Part shown: positions 44,306 to 55,400 of the stretch, in pieces
Numbering within the stretch: position 1 is the first letter of the stretch
Layout of the letters: each line of letters starts with the position of its first letter
Assembly: GCF_000429545.1 (NCBI RefSeq)
Contig: NZ_AUCB01000018.1
Coordinates: forward strand, 40,115 to 104,114
Source of the DNA: Arenibacter certesii DSM 19833
GTDB lineage: Bacteria > Bacteroidota > Bacteroidia > Flavobacteriales > Flavobacteriaceae
Direction: 5' to 3'
Length of the DNA stretch: 64,000 nt
Translations under genes and position numbers: made by a program
The notes under the pieces: generated by a model
Told to the model about the DNA's origin: nothing
Database searches by the model: none
Seen by the model: only the letters and a program-made list of their open reading frames with translations

Positions 44306-47300
44306 ATGAATTTAAACAATTTAAAGAAGCACAGAAAAAGTAGTGCTTATAAGATAAAGGTCTTTCTCTTTATTTTAGTAGCATTTACTTCTTTTTCTAT
44401 TTTGGGCAGTCCAATGTTCAATAAATCAATAGAAAATGTTCAAGGCACAATTTCTGGGGTAATAACGGACGAGACTGGTTCTCCTCTCCCTGGAGTGAAC
44501 ATTTTAGTAGTAGGAACTAATAAAGGCGCCCAATCTGATTTTGATGGGAACTACAGTATAACGGCTAATCAAGGTGATATACTTCGATTCTCTTATTTAG
44601 GACTAAAAAGTCAAGACCTTGAAGTCGGCCTTAACAATACTATAAATGTAATCATGAAAGAAGACATCAATTCTTTGGATGAAGTTGTTGTTGTCGGGTA
44701 TGGTACGACTATTAAAAGAGAGCTTACTAGTTCAGTTGTCACCGTGAGTACGGAAGAACTAAATGAGATTCCTGCCACCTCTTTAGGTAATGCAATTGCA
44801 GGTAGATTAGCTGGGGTGAATATTGCGCAGACTAATGGTAAGCCAGGAAGTACTTCTCAGATCACTGTAAGGGGTGCAACATCAGGACAATTTGCCGGTA
44901 GTAATGAACCTCTTTATGTAATTGATAATGTAATTGCATCCAAATCAATCTTTGATGCTTTAGATGTAAGTGAAGTAGCGAGTATAACAGTTTTGAAAGA
45001 TGCTGCCTCCGCTGCTGTCTACGGTGCTAGAGCGGCAAATGGAGTCGTCCTTGTTAATACTCATTCAGGAAAATCAGGCAAAACAGTAATAAACCTAACT
45101 TCAACTGTTGGTACTACAGAACCCACAAATGTACCGCCTATGACTACTGCTTTTGAACAAGCAAGGATTATTGAAAATCAAAGAGATTTTAATGGTATTC
45201 CCCAAGATGACCCCAGCAGGTTTAGTCAGGCAGAAATGGACTTTCTAAGAGCAAACGACTGGGGCTCATTTGCAGATCAATCAGCTACGAACCCTCTTTT
45301 AAACAGAGTAGCAATTACCGCATCTGGAGGATCAGAAAAGATCAACTATTTTATGTCTGGGTCATATGTTAAACAGACGGGAGATTTTAGCAAACTATCC
45401 TATAAAAAAACAAACTTTAGAGCGAAGGTGTCTGCAGATATCACGGACGACCTAAATGTTTCAATAAATATGAACACCAATAATGATGTTAGAGATGAAT
45501 TTTATTGGAGATGGAATGGTAGTGACGACGATTTTGGAGATTTCTATAGAACTGCCAATAGAACTGGAGCATGGGGCCCTGGGGTTCATAATGGTGAGTA
45601 TGTAGCCAATTTCAACGGCTGGAATCCTGTTCATTTGGCAGATGGTGGGGCTGGGAATAGAGAACGAACTTCTAGAAATATAGGTACAATTATAGATGTT
45701 AACTATACTGCGCCATTTTTAGAAGGTCTAACTATTGGCGCAACATATAACAAACTTAATATTAGAAGAGATGAAACGCTATTAAGGAAAATTGTGGAAG
45801 ATGTTACTTTTGGAGTTGATCCGAACAATAGATTTTTACTGACAGATGAAGTTCTTGGTGTACGCTTACGTAGTGATGACGGTGCAGACTCGGACAGTTT
45901 GGAAGAAAGAACAGCAGAAGAGGATTCTTATCAGTTTAATGCTCGAATAGGGTATGAAAATAGCTTTGGTGATAACCACACCATTAATGCCTTTTTAAAT
46001 TACGAGGCATTTGAAAGATTTGATAGAAACTTTTGGGCTAGAAGAAGAGGTCTACAAACCGAATTTGTAACCCAATTATTTGCTACGGACCCAGCAGTGG
46101 AAAGTCAATTTGCCAATGGTGGTGGAGCGGAATTTGGTAGAGCTTCCTATATTGGTGGTATGGGTTACAATTATAAAGAGAAAATTTTCATAAACTCCTC
46201 TTTTAGATATGATGGATCTACAAAATTTGCTAAAGATGAACGTTGGGGATTTTTTCCATCCGTGTCTTTAGGTTGGATTGTTAGTGAGGAAGAATTTTTC
46301 AACAGCAAACTGGATTTTATTAATTTTTTCAAGATAAGATCTTCCTTCGGTACAACAGGAAACGATGATGTTGGTAATTCTAATTTCCCTTACATTCAAA
46401 GTTATAACGTTGGTGGATTAGGGCCTGTTTTCGGGGAAAATGAATCTATTTCCAACTCGGCTGTTATTGGTGCACAACCAGATTTGTTTATAACCTGGGA
46501 GAAACAAAGTTCTTTTAACTTGGGATTAGATATTCAATTGTTAAAAAGTAAATTGTCCGCTTCATTAGATTATTTCTATAATAAGAAAACGGATTTGTAT
46601 GGAAGTAGACAGTTATTTATTCCTAGCTCCTCAGGATTAACCTTAGGGCCAACAAATTACGGAGGGATCAATATCAAGGGCTTTGAAATGGTTACATCTT
46701 ATAAGGATAAGCTAGGGGATGATTTTTATTATGATATTGGATTTAATTTAGGATACGCCAAAGATGAATACGCAACTTTGGATGAGCCGGAAACTCGAAG
46801 ACCATACGAGTTGCTAAACGGACACGGTACCAGCAGGATATTTGGGTATACTGTAGAAGGCATAATACGGGACCAAGCACAATTGGATGCCTTAATAGCT
46901 TCTGGATATAAAATTAACGGAGCGGTTCCACAAATAGGGGCACTTTATTATAAAGATTTAAGAAGTAATCCCCAAGATGATCCTAATGGAAATACTCCTG
47001 ACGGTATAATTGATGGAAACGATCAAAGTTATATAGGCTCAGCTTCGAACCCTCCGATAAATTACGGTATCAGGCTAAATCTAAATTATAAACGATTTAC
47101 TCTACAAACTTTTGCTCAAGGTTTTGCTGGGCATCAAAAGTACCAACCTGCCAACAATAGGTTTCAATTTGGTGATATTGGTAACTCTTCACATACACAA
47201 TGGTTAGATGCTTGGAGCCCAACTAATACCAATGGTGCCCTACCAAGGTTCGGGTCACCAGCAGCAGATTGGAATTCAACATTTTGGCTTCTAGATGCAG

Positions 47301-47509
47301 ATTTCCTGAGACTTAAAAATGTAAATCTAGCCTATGATATCCCTGATAATATTTCTTCTAAAATTGGGGCAGAGCGGATAAATATTTTTGCTAATGGTAC
47401 AAACTTATTTATGATTTATAGCAAAATAGATCAGTTTGATCCAGAAACAAGCGGGAGAGGCATTCCTGTAAATAGAACCTACAGTTTAGGAATCAATGTT
47501 ACTTTTTAA
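44306..47509 (+). CDS. SusC-like TonB-dependent oligosaccharide transporter
   Basis: This 1067-residue outer-membrane protein has an N-terminal signal region (about 1-35), a CarboxypepD_reg-like domain (about 45-120: GTISGVITDETGSPLPGVNILV) and the hallmark SLDEVVVVGYGT TonB-plug entry (about 126-137). A plug follows (LGNAIAGRLAGVNI and ITVRGATS), and then a 22-strand beta barrel ending in NRTYSLGINVTF. It should form a pair with the SusD-like lipoprotein encoded 8 nt downstream and import a glycan fragment across the outer membrane. Length and motifs are normal for the family. The substrate cannot be read from the sequence. Confidence 0.95.
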   Translation: MNLNNLKKHRKSSAYKIKVFLFILVAFTSFSILGSPMFNKSIENVQGTISGVITDETGSPLPGVNILVVGTNKGAQSDFDGNYSITANQGDILRFSYLGLKSQDLEVGLNNTINVIMKEDINSLDEVVVVGYGTTIKRELTSSVVTVSTEELNEIPATSLGNAIAGRLAGVNIAQTNGKPGSTSQITVRGATSGQFAGSNEPLYVIDNVIASKSIFDALDVSEVASITVLKDAASAAVYGARAANGVVLVNTHSGKSGKTVINLTSTVGTTEPTNVPPMTTAFEQARIIENQRDFNGIPQDDPSRFSQAEMDFLRANDWGSFADQSATNPLLNRVAITASGGSEKINYFMSGSYVKQTGDFSKLSYKKTNFRAKVSADITDDLNVSINMNTNNDVRDEFYWRWNGSDDDFGDFYRTANRTGAWGPGVHNGEYVANFNGWNPVHLADGGAGNRERTSRNIGTIIDVNYTAPFLEGLTIGATYNKLNIRRDETLLRKIVEDVTFGVDPNNRFLLTDEVLGVRLRSDDGADSDSLEERTAEEDSYQFNARIGYENSFGDNHTINAFLNYEAFERFDRNFWARRRGLQTEFVTQLFATDPAVESQFANGGGAEFGRASYIGGMGYNYKEKIFINSSFRYDGSTKFAKDERWGFFPSVSLGWIVSEEEFFNSKLDFINFFKIRSSFGTTGNDDVGNSNFPYIQSYNVGGLGPVFGENESISNSAVIGAQPDLFITWEKQSSFNLGLDIQLLKSKLSASLDYFYNKKTDLYGSRQLFIPSSSGLTLGPTNYGGINIKGFEMVTSYKDKLGDDFYYDIGFNLGYAKDEYATLDEPETRRPYELLNGHGTSRIFGYTVEGIIRDQAQLDALIASGYKINGAVPQIGALYYKDLRSNPQDDPNGNTPDGIIDGNDQSYIGSASNPPINYGIRLNLNYKRFTLQTFAQGFAGHQKYQPANNRFQFGDIGNSSHTQWLDAWSPTNTNGALPRFGSPAADWNSTFWLLDADFLRLKNVNLAYDIPDNISSKIGAERINIFANGTNLFMIYSKIDQFDPETSGRGIPVNRTYSLGINVTF

Positions 47510-47517
47510 AAAATAGA

Positions 47518-49326
47518 ATGATGAAATCAAAAAATATAAGTAAAATTTGGATACTTTGTTCCCTACTGTTTTTGCAATGTAGTGAAGACGTACTGGAAAA
47601 GAAAGATTTAGGTGCAATTAGTTCAGATGTTATTTGGAACGATTCACATCTTGCCGAGGGGTTTTTAAACAACATATACCTAAGAGCCTTGCCTGGATGG
47701 GACGTAAATGCATCAAGAATGACCGATGATGCCCAAGGACCAGATGCCTTAATGTATGGAGAAGCTTCTCCAAGTTCACAAAATCGTTATTCCGGAAGTT
47801 ATAATACAATAAAGGACATTAATTTATTGTTAAGAGATGTTGGCTCTGGTAGCATCAGTATCGAAGATCAAGATCAAATGAAGGCACAGGCATTATTTTT
47901 CAGGGCATATCTTTATTTCAAATTAGTGTCTACCTACGGAGGAGTGCCTTTAGTACTGGAAGTAAAGGACCAATCCGATATAAGTGCGCTTCAAATACCC
48001 CGAAACAAAACCTCAGAATGTATTGATCAGATTATTTTAGATTTAGATAATGCTATTCTTGACTTACCTGAAAGTTACGATTCTTCAGATTATGGTAGAA
48101 TTACAAAAGGAGCAGCCATGGCGTTTAAAGGAAGGGTATTACTTCACTATGCTAGTGAACAATTTGATCCTGCTCAAGATAAGGGGCGGTGGCAAGCAGC
48201 ATTTGATGCCAATAATGAAGCGAAAATTTATTTGGAATCAATTGGTAAAGGATTACATCCCGATTATGAGAAATTATGGTTTGATGAAGGAGCTAACAAT
48301 GTTGAAGCCATTATGGTTAGAAAATATTCTTTGGATAGACCTCATAATCGTGAGGCTGGGTGTCGTCCATTTATCGTTGGAACTAATGGGGAATCCTATG
48401 ATAAGCCAACAAAACAATTAGTAGACGCATTTCCAATGAAAGACGGTAAGGCAATCGACGATCCTACATCTATCTATTCCTATGATCCCACAACACTCTG
48501 GTTGAATAGAGATCCCAGATTTGAAGCAACTATAGCTTGGAACGGGTCAATATGGCCGTTGAACAACCCAGCACCAAATAGGACAAGCGATTTAGAATGG
48601 ACTTTTCAAGAAAGTGCAATAGAAGGCCAAGCAAACTCAAGAATTACAGCTACTAGTTTTAATTGTAGGAAAGCTGTTGATGGCACATTGGAGGGCGGAG
48701 CTGCTAGTTTAAGCTCTCCAACAGACTGGATTGAGATTCGATATGCAGAGGTGCTATTAAATTTAGCAGAATCAGCAAATGAAATTTCAAATTCAGGTTT
48801 GGCGTATGACATATTAATCCAAATTCGTTCTAGAGCAGGAATAGAGGAAGGTGGAGATAATCTTTATGGGTTACAAGCTGGAATGGACCAAGATCTACTA
48901 CGCGACGCAATTATGCTTGAAAGAAGATTGGAGTTGGTTTTTGAAGGGAAACGATCAGCAGATCTACGAAGACGTAGAATGTATGAAACAATTAATGGCA
49001 CGCATAGATATGGGTATGAAATCACTAAGACAGCCGCTTTTGATGCACTTAGTCCAACTAATGAAATTCTAGACGATAGGAAAATATTAGAAGCAGGTAT
49101 CTTGGATGGTAGTATCAATTTAGATGACCCTTCGGTCTACAATACCTACTTTACTACAAAGTTAAGGAGCTTAGAACGATTTGGAAGTGTTGATGAAGAT
49201 GGGGACCCAATAAAATATTTAGACAACTATTATTTCTTTGATATTCCTCAAGACGATTTAAATAAAAATCCTAACCTACAACAAACCGCTGGATGGCCAG
49301 GAGGGGATTTTGATCCCTTACAATAA
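47518..49326 (+). CDS. SusD-like glycan-binding lipoprotein
   Basis: This 602-residue outer-membrane lipoprotein has a lipobox (ILCSLLFLQCSED, Cys21). The SusD N-terminal helical part includes AQALFFRAYLYFKLVSTYGGVPLV (about 121-144), a near-universal signature. Later come EIRYAEVLLNLAESANE and LELVFEGKRSADLRRRRM, both standard for RagB/SusD proteins. It starts 8 nt after the susC stop, so the two are one operon, and a strong terminator follows. Its role is to bind the oligosaccharide at the cell surface and lid the SusC channel. Confidence 0.95.
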   Translation: MMKSKNISKIWILCSLLFLQCSEDVLEKKDLGAISSDVIWNDSHLAEGFLNNIYLRALPGWDVNASRMTDDAQGPDALMYGEASPSSQNRYSGSYNTIKDINLLLRDVGSGSISIEDQDQMKAQALFFRAYLYFKLVSTYGGVPLVLEVKDQSDISALQIPRNKTSECIDQIILDLDNAILDLPESYDSSDYGRITKGAAMAFKGRVLLHYASEQFDPAQDKGRWQAAFDANNEAKIYLESIGKGLHPDYEKLWFDEGANNVEAIMVRKYSLDRPHNREAGCRPFIVGTNGESYDKPTKQLVDAFPMKDGKAIDDPTSIYSYDPTTLWLNRDPRFEATIAWNGSIWPLNNPAPNRTSDLEWTFQESAIEGQANSRITATSFNCRKAVDGTLEGGAASLSSPTDWIEIRYAEVLLNLAESANEISNSGLAYDILIQIRSRAGIEEGGDNLYGLQAGMDQDLLRDAIMLERRLELVFEGKRSADLRRRRMYETINGTHRYGYEITKTAAFDALSPTNEILDDRKILEAGILDGSINLDDPSVYNTYFTTKLRSLERFGSVDEDGDPIKYLDNYYFFDIPQDDLNKNPNLQQTAGWPGGDFDPLQ

Positions 49327-49372
49327 AAAATCTGATTAGTTAAGTGTTGAGTTAGTTTTATGTTGGTTGACT

Positions 49373-49402
49373 AAGAGGTTGAATATTTTCAACCTCTTTT
49401 TA
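49373..49402 (+). terminator. Rho-independent terminator after susD
   Basis: AAGAGGTTGAA and TTCAACCTCTT form a perfect 11-bp stem with a TATT loop followed by a T-rich tail, 47 nt after the susD stop. It separates the SusC/SusD operon from the enzyme genes downstream. Confidence 0.9.
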
Positions 49403-49600
49403 TAATTCAAAAGTAGTGTTCTTTAAAATGGAATCAAGTGAACAGCAAAATTTAAAACAATGTGCCACAAATTAAAGTAAATATCAAAATCGATTGGTAG
49501 GAAGGGTGTCGCTTTATATTTTAAAGTATAAGAAATCCGTCCCTCTTCGATTATTATGAAGTAATTAATTAAAAAATTTAGTTAAATAAGAATTTAGTAA

Positions 49601-52075
49601 ATGCAATATAAAATAATGGCTAAACTATTTTGGATATTATTATCTGTAATAGGTATAACTGCTTGTAATCATTCTCAGGACAATATATTTATCGAAACCG
49701 ATTATTTCAAATTGTCTCTTGACAACCAAGGTAAATTAACGGAATTATTAGAAAAGGAGTCAGGTGAAAATCTATTGATTAAGGGGTATAATAAATCCCT
49801 ATTAACCATTCAGAGCAATGGTGTAAAATATCCCATTTCAAGTTGGGTATATGATGGAGAAATATTGATATTGAAATTTAATGGACTGGAAGCTGAAATT
49901 AATATGAATATTAATAGTAAAAACAACTATATAACTTTTGAAATTGTTAAAGTTAAAGGTGGAGAATCAATTGAGAAGGTTATTTGGGGTCCCTATCATG
50001 TCTTACCTTCAGAAAAAATAGGTCAATCAATTGGGATAGCCTATGATGATAAAACGGCTATCGGATTAATGGGATTAAATCTTAAGAGTCGTGGGGGATT
50101 TGAAATTACAACGAGAGAAAGATTTGGAAATGCTGCAAAGAGAATTGAAGGAGGTGCAAGCTTAACTGGTTTTGTTCGTGATCGCTCCAAGTTTCATACT
50201 GTAGATAATTGGGAACAGAAGTTAGGACAGGCTGTACCTGTTAAGGATAGCGATGCTGAAATAATAGGTGCTAAATTTGCATTATATTGTGTCCCTGCAG
50301 GTAAATTATTGGATGTTGTGGAAGAAATCGTTTTAAACGAAAACTTACCTTACATTAAAACCAAAAATGTCTGGAATAAGGTTTCGAAATACTCTAGTTC
50401 GTCAAAATTCATCATGTCCTACAATATAAATAATATCGAAGATTGCATTGATATAGCGGAAAAAGCTGGTATTTCATCAATCTATCATGGTGGCATTTTT
50501 AAAACATGGGGAACTTTTCTGCTGGATGATAAAGATTTTCCCAAAGGGTATCAATCGGTTAGGGAGTGTTCAGATATAGCGGAAAAACGTGGTATCAATC
50601 TAGGAGCTCATACACTAACAAATTTTATTACTACAAATGATCCATTAGTTTCTCCTATACCTGATCCTGGTCTAGTTTTGGCTGGTATCACTAAACTTGA
50701 AGAAAGTATAACTGAAAATGATATCGAATTATTATTACAGGATGAGAACGTGCGTCCGGCATACCATGAGCCAAATATTGAAAAGGTTAACCCTAGGTGG
50801 CGCGAGCATACAGCGGTTAGAATAGGAGATGAAATTATAGAGTATTCTTTTGCAACTGCAGAAGGTAAATTGGTTTTAAAAGATTGTAAACGAGGTGCCT
50901 TTGGCACTAAAGCTGTTAAGCACAAAAAAGGAGAAAAAGTAAGCAGACTAATGTCTCATGGTTACAAAGTATTTTTCCCAGATATTAACTTGCAGGATCA
51001 AATGGCGAAAAACCTAGCTAACTTCTATAATGAGGCTAATCTAAAAAGAATCAGCTTTGATGGTATAGAAGGCGGGCTTGCTTCTGGACATGGACGCTAT
51101 GGAAGTGATCGTTTTGTAAAGGTTTTCTTTGATAACTTAAAAAATCCAAATATTGTAGCGAATTCATCGGATGTTACACATTTTGGTTGGCATTATTTTG
51201 CAAATCAAAGTTGGGGCGAACCTTGGACATCTGATAATTTTAGAGAAGCACATTTAAGCCACAGATTGAATGTACAACAAGCCTTAAAAGAAGACTTGTT
51301 ACCTCGCAAAATGGGACAATTTAGTATCAATGCAAAAACCACAAAAAAAGATATAGAATGGGTCATGGGTTTGTGTGCTGGTTACGATGCGGGGGTGGAT
51401 TTTTACATAAGCCCTAATATTGAAGAAATAAATAAAGAAGCTAGTTCTATTTTAACGGAAATTAAAAAATGGGAAGATGCAAGAATGAATGGTCTTTTTA
51501 CAGAAGCACAAAAAGAAAAACTACGTGATCCGTATACTTTCTATGGTCTGGAGAAGAATAAGGATAGTATTAATTTAGTTTTTATTGAATCGTGGGCACC
51601 AGAAGGAGGAAGAACTCAAGGAGAAGATGATTCTAATAGTTTGCCATCTTCAATATTAAAAAGTAGTCCGGACGCGCCTGTATCTTTAGATTATAGACAT
51701 ACGAATATGACCACAGAGCCAGGACAACCTACAGCTGCTATTTGGAAATATTTTTGTGCAGGGCCAAATCAAAACTTACAATTCGTAATTCGTCTTCCTA
51801 AAGAATCGAAAGAAAACGTAAAAGGAATTTACCTAAAGGTAGGACCAAAAAAAATTATGATACCGTTTACATTATCACCAGGTGATTTTATATTAAATGA
51901 AGGAAATGAAACCTATAAACATTTCTCTAAGGATCTTGATATTAAAAATGAGGTTTTGATATCCGAAGGTTATCTTTCCGTATCAGACGGTGATAACGTA
52001 ATTGAATTTGATTATCAAGGCAAAGGAAGAGAAGCTGGCCCTGAAATGATAGTAAATTTTAGAACTATAAAATAG
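49601..52075 (+). CDS. Large lipoprotein of unknown activity, TIM-barrel-like (paralogue 1)
   Basis: This 824-residue protein has a lipoprotein signal (FWILLSVIGITACN, Cys22); the start may be residue 1 or Met6. About 25-250 looks like a mutarotase-type beta sandwich (LDNQGKLTELLEKESG and IEKVIWGPYHVL). A TIM-barrel-like part follows (about 260-640: AGISSIYHGGIF, INLGAHTLTNFITTNDPLVSP, and LKRISFDGIEGG with candidate acids Asp487 and Glu490), interrupted by a beta insert (about 370-440). The C-terminus (about 690-824) is beta-rich. It is homologous over its length to the protein at 60222. I do not know the family; a glycoside hydrolase or lyase role is inferred from fold and locus. Confidence 0.8.
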   Translation: MQYKIMAKLFWILLSVIGITACNHSQDNIFIETDYFKLSLDNQGKLTELLEKESGENLLIKGYNKSLLTIQSNGVKYPISSWVYDGEILILKFNGLEAEINMNINSKNNYITFEIVKVKGGESIEKVIWGPYHVLPSEKIGQSIGIAYDDKTAIGLMGLNLKSRGGFEITTRERFGNAAKRIEGGASLTGFVRDRSKFHTVDNWEQKLGQAVPVKDSDAEIIGAKFALYCVPAGKLLDVVEEIVLNENLPYIKTKNVWNKVSKYSSSSKFIMSYNINNIEDCIDIAEKAGISSIYHGGIFKTWGTFLLDDKDFPKGYQSVRECSDIAEKRGINLGAHTLTNFITTNDPLVSPIPDPGLVLAGITKLEESITENDIELLLQDENVRPAYHEPNIEKVNPRWREHTAVRIGDEIIEYSFATAEGKLVLKDCKRGAFGTKAVKHKKGEKVSRLMSHGYKVFFPDINLQDQMAKNLANFYNEANLKRISFDGIEGGLASGHGRYGSDRFVKVFFDNLKNPNIVANSSDVTHFGWHYFANQSWGEPWTSDNFREAHLSHRLNVQQALKEDLLPRKMGQFSINAKTTKKDIEWVMGLCAGYDAGVDFYISPNIEEINKEASSILTEIKKWEDARMNGLFTEAQKEKLRDPYTFYGLEKNKDSINLVFIESWAPEGGRTQGEDDSNSLPSSILKSSPDAPVSLDYRHTNMTTEPGQPTAAIWKYFCAGPNQNLQFVIRLPKESKENVKGIYLKVGPKKIMIPFTLSPGDFILNEGNETYKHFSKDLDIKNEVLISEGYLSVSDGDNVIEFDYQGKGREAGPEMIVNFRTIK

Positions 52076-52418
52076 TTTGTAAATATAATTTATCACCCAA
52101 ATATTACAAACACCCTATATCACTTGTTATAAATGTATCAAAAAATATCACCTATTAATGAGGTTTTTAGTATAAAGTGAATAATATACCAGATAGGTAT
52201 AAAATGGATAAGTAATGGTAGGGAAGGTATAATTTGTTAAAATGTATAGCGCATTTACATGATAGCAGGACTTATAAGGAAAGTGCTATTTGATTTGCCA
52301 ATGCTTATATATTTACAATTGAAATTCTATTGACCGTGAGGGAGGCGTTTTATTACTTTGGCAGATTATAGGAGAATTTAATCGAAGACTAATCAGAAAT
52401 AAAAATAATACACTTAAA
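52076..52418. other. Intergenic region before the FG-GAP gene
   Basis: These 343 AT-rich bases hold no gene. A near-consensus -7 box TTACTTTG (52353-52360) with a TTG 20 nt upstream (52330-52332) may be the promoter of the FG-GAP protein gene. Confidence 0.4.
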
Positions 52419-55400
52419 ATGATTAGAGGAATTACCATTATTCAAACCATTTCCATTTTTGTTCTTACTATACCTTGTTACTCCCAAGATTTAAGAGCAA
52501 ATAACAACGGAGAAACAGTATTTTCATTGCTAGATGCCTCTGAAACCAATATTTATTTCAATAACCAACTTCATCAAACCAATGAAAACAATATTTTCGT
52601 TTACAAGGGTTTTTACAAGGGAGGTGGAGTAGCTATTGGCGATATCAATAATGATGGACTTCTGGATATATATTTTACAGGAAATCAAGTGGGAGATAAG
52701 TTATATCTCAATAAAGGCAATCTAAAATTCGAGGACATAACGCTTGCCGCCGGAATTTTGGTGAAAGGGGGCTGGTCTACACATGTAAGTATGGTCGATA
52801 TCAACAATGATGGATATAAGGATATCTATGTATGCAAAAGCCTCTATGATGAAAAGGAAGAATTGAGAGAGAACGAACTTTATATAAATAATGGGGATCT
52901 TACTTTTACCGAATCAGCGGTGAAGTACAATTTAAACGATAAAAATAGAACCACAGAAGCTAATTTTTTTGATTTCGACAGAGATGGGGATTTCGATGTT
53001 TTATTGGTGAATCAACCTAAGAACTCTTCGTTTATGGCCCCTCCAAACAATGAAAAAAAAATTACACCCACTCAAAATTATAGATTGCTAGAAAATATTG
53101 ATAATCGCTTTGTTGAAACACCTAACAATGGAGGGGTAAGTAATTTTGGATATGGATTGAGTTCTAGTATTGCAGATTTTGATAATGATGGATGGCAAGA
53201 TATATATGTTGCAAATGATTATGAAGGCCCCGATTTTTTTTATATCAACAACAGGGATGGAACATTTACCAATAAAATATACGAAAATATAAAGCATACC
53301 TCCTACTTCAGTATGGGAACCGATGTGGGCGATATTAACAACGATGGTTGGTTAGATCTTGTGGTGCTCGATATGGTGGCAGAGGATAACTATAGGCTAA
53401 AAAGTAACATGGGTTCTATGAATCCAACTGAATTTTGGAACAATGTAAGTCGAGGTGGACATTATCAGTACATGTTCAATACACTACAACTAAATAACGG
53501 GGTAGATGTTCATGGTAATTTGCTATTTAGTGAAATAGCCCAAATGGCCGGTATTTCTAGTACGGATTGGAGTTGGTCACCTTTATTGGCCGACTTTGAT
53601 AATGACGGTCAACTGGATCTTTTTGTTACCAACGGTATACGACATGAGATTGGAAACACTGATGCACTAAAGAAGTTGGATGAATATATAGGTGAAATCG
53701 ATAGGAAATACAATAAGGAGAATAACAAAAACTTTGATGTTTGGAAGTATGCCAGTTTGGAGAAGTTGCTGTCTTTCTTTCCTTCTGAAAAAATTCAGAA
53801 TTATATGTATCGGAATATAAATGGTCTGATGTTTGAAAAAACATCTGATGAATGGGGCTTGTCCCAGAAGACATTTTCCACAGGTGCTGCCTATGGGGAT
53901 TTAGATAATGATGGGGATTTAGATCTGGTCATAAACAATATTGATGAGGTTGCTTACATATATAAAAACAATATTTCTGAAAATAAGGCGAACAATTATT
54001 TAAGGATAAAATTAAAAAAGGGAGAGGTTCTTCAAAGCTTTTTTGGAACAAGGATTTCCTTATTTCATAAAAACGGAGTACAAACCTCACAATTGACCAA
54101 TGCTCGTGGAATAAACTCCAGTAGTGAGGATGTAATTCATTTTGGTTTAAATCAAATTAGCAATATAGACAGTTTAAGAATTGACTGGTTTAATGGTCAG
54201 ACATCCTTATATAAAAATATTACGGTAAACCAAACATTGGAATATGATCTTAATGGGGCCGAAAACAGCAAGCAGCCTTCCGACAAATCGGGTTTATTAC
54301 TATTTGAAGATGTTACTGATACCGCCAAAATAAGTTATATACATAAAGAGAATAAGTTTGACGATTTTGGGCGTGAGGTATTACTGCCTCATCGCATGTC
54401 TACTTTAGGTTCAGGGATTGCTGTCGCAGATATTAATAGTGATGGTTTGGAGGATTTTTATATTGGTGGCCCAAATGAAAGTTTAGGAAAACTATATAAG
54501 CAACAAGCCTCAGGCTCTTTTATAGAAAGTCCCTTAAAGCTTATTCCAGACCTTAACCGGGAGGATATGGGAGCCGTTTTTTTTGATGCCGACAATGATG
54601 GAGACCAAGACTTATATGTGGTTTCTGGCGGAAATGAGTTTGAACTGGATTCTGAAAACTACCAAGACAGGTTGTATCTAAACGATGGGAATGGTAATTT
54701 CAAACTATCTGAAGGAGCTCTTCCCGATATTAATGCTAGTGGGTCAAGGGTTAAGGTGGCGGATTATGACAATGATGGTGATTTAGATCTATTCGTCGGC
54801 GGAAGACAAGTTCCAGGTCATTATCCAGAACCGGCTGATAGTTATCTGTTAAAAAATCAGCTTGTGGAGACCGGAACATTGAGCTTTGTAAAAACCGATA
54901 CAAATGTGCTGGATAAGTTGGGTATGGTGACAGATGCCGTATGGACGGACTTCGACGGGGATGGTGATTTGGATTTGTTGATTACTGGTATGTGGATGCC
55001 CATTACCGTTTTGGAAAATGTTGAAGGGCAATTTAAGAACAGTACCGAAAAATTCAATTTGCAAAATACCACCGGATGGTGGTTCAGTATTTCGAATGGT
55101 GATTTGGATGGCGACGGTGATGAAGATTATGTATTCGGAAATTTAGGATTAAACTACAAATACAAGGCAAAAGAAAACGAACCATTTTCAGTGCACTATG
55201 GTGATTTTGATGAAAATGGCAAGAACGATATAGTGTTGAGTTATTATAACTACGGCACACAATATCCGCTTAGAGGTCGGTCTTGTTCCTCTCAACAAAT
55301 TCCAGAGATAAAAAAGAAATTCGCAACCTACAATGAGTTTGCTTCTTCCACCCTCCGGGAAGTATATGGTGATTCTAATTTAGAAAAAGCCCTGCATTAT